DNA from: Clostridia bacterium
Lineage (GTDB): Bacteria; Bacillota_A; Clostridia; Christensenellales; Aristaeellaceae
Assembly (NCBI GenBank): GCA_017481185.1
Contig: JAFUPO010000237.1
Coordinates: 1-6,484, forward strand
Direction of reading: 5' to 3'
Length of the DNA: 6,484 nucleotides
In this document: one piece after another, positions 5,833 through 6,484 of the stretch
Layout of the letters: each line of letters opens with the position of its first letter
Numbering within the stretch: position 1 is the stretch's first letter
Made by a program: the position numbers and the translations under genes
The notes under the pieces: model-generated
What the model saw: the letters and a program-made list of their open reading frames with translations, nothing else
Databases searched by the model: none
Told to the model about the DNA's origin: nothing

Positions 5833-6484
5833 TTACAGGCGGCACTCCAGCTTGGCTAGTTCATCCACCACATAGTTATAAACGAAGTCAACGGCTTCCT
5901 CCACAGGTTTGCGCTCCTGGAAGGACTTATCACGGGCGGAGATCTCAATGGTGCCATTTTTCAGACCCTTGGGGCTGACGATGACACGAACGGGTACGCC
6001 GAAGAGGTCGGCATCAGCAAACATCACGCCTGCGCTGACCGGGCGGTCATCCCAGATAACCTCCACGCCCTTGGCGGTGAGCTCGTCGTAGATCTTCTGG
6101 GACATGGCGGCCACTTCTTCATTGTCGGCTCGCATGGAGCACAGGTGTACGTGCCAGGGAGCGATGGAGATGGGCCAGATGGGGCCGTAATCGTCCCGAT
6201 GAGCTTCGCACACGGAGGCAGCCAAACGGCCCACGCCGATGCCGTAGCAGCCCATGATGGGGTTCTTCAGGCTGCCATCCTGATCCACATAGGTCATGCC
6301 CATGCTCTCGGTGTACTTGGTGCCCAGCTGGAAGATGTTGCCCCCCTCAATGCCGCGGGAGGTGTAGATGCTGGGCTTGCCGCACACGGGGCAGATGCCG
6401 CCGTCGTAGGCCTTGGCCACGTCCACGTATTCCACTTCGCCAATGTCGCGGGCAATGTTCAGGCCGGTCATGTGGGCGTCGGGT
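5833..6484 (-). CDS. proS: Prolyl-tRNA synthetase, C-terminal part (partial)
   Basis: About 216 C-terminal residues are visible; the frame runs off the right edge (first visible residues PDAHMTGLN). This enzyme charges tRNA-Pro with proline using ATP in the cytoplasm. Numbered from the edge, landmarks are GIEGGNIFQLGTKY at 44-57, class II motif 3 as GCYGIGVGR at 78-86, IWPISIAPW at 102-110, and the anticodon-binding domain with DDRPVSAGVMFADADLFGVP at 145-164. These match bacterial ProS closely as I recall the E. coli sequence. A CPVC pair at 31-34, common in clostridial forms, precedes the HIFQLGT-like segment. The true start and the editing domain lie beyond 6484; the ATG at 6471 is internal. 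It ends convergently with the surface gene and shares its terminator. Confidence 0.96.
   Translation of the reverse strand, partial: PDAHMTGLNIARDIGEVEYVDVAKAYDGGICPVCGKPSIYTSRGIEGGNIFQLGTKYTESMGMTYVDQDGSLKNPIMGCYGIGVGRLAASVCEAHRDDYGPIWPISIAPWHVHLCSMRADNEEVAAMSQKIYDELTAKGVEVIWDDRPVSAGVMFADADLFGVPVRVIVSPKGLKNGTIEISARDKSFQERKPVEEAVDFVYNYVVDELAKLECRL

Overview
The window looks like a chromosomal segment of a Gram-positive, low-to-medium GC anaerobe of the Clostridia type, probably gut-associated. Three things point there: the gene order trmK – Nif3-like – C4 zinc-ribbon protein, a bacterial-type ProS, and a sortase-anchored surface protein built from beta-helix rungs plus a tandem repeat that I recall from gut Firmicutes. 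This is inference from gene content; the species cannot be named from sequence alone.

Layout. (1) Positions 1-1708, plus strand: an operon with the 3' end of trmK (tRNA m1A22 methyltransferase), a short-form Nif3/YbgI-like dinuclear-metal protein, and a coiled-coil C4 zinc-ribbon protein. A strong GC hairpin sits just before the ribosome binding site of the zinc-ribbon gene. The operon ends at a perfect 38-nt palindromic terminator. (2) Positions 1769-3130, minus strand: a membrane-anchored CapA-like protein whose usual metal-binding motifs are mostly replaced, so it is probably not a normal metallophosphatase. (3) Positions 3131-3416: an AT-rich divergent promoter region; 3241-3340 has only 16 G/C in 100 bases. 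(4) Positions 3417-5765, plus strand: a large secreted, sortase-anchored beta-helix protein interrupted by one in-frame TAA, with a G7 tract in its signal-peptide codons. (5) Positions 5782-5819: a bidirectional terminator. (6) Positions 5833-6484, minus strand: the C-terminal part of prolyl-tRNA synthetase.

The CapA-like gene and the surface-protein gene form a divergent envelope pair between two housekeeping blocks, with a strong terminator on each side. The points most worth a second look are the broken surface-protein gene with its homopolymer tract, and the motif-depleted CapA-like protein beside it. I see no mobile element, CRISPR array, tRNA or rRNA, and nothing that amounts to a clearly new defence or biosynthetic system.
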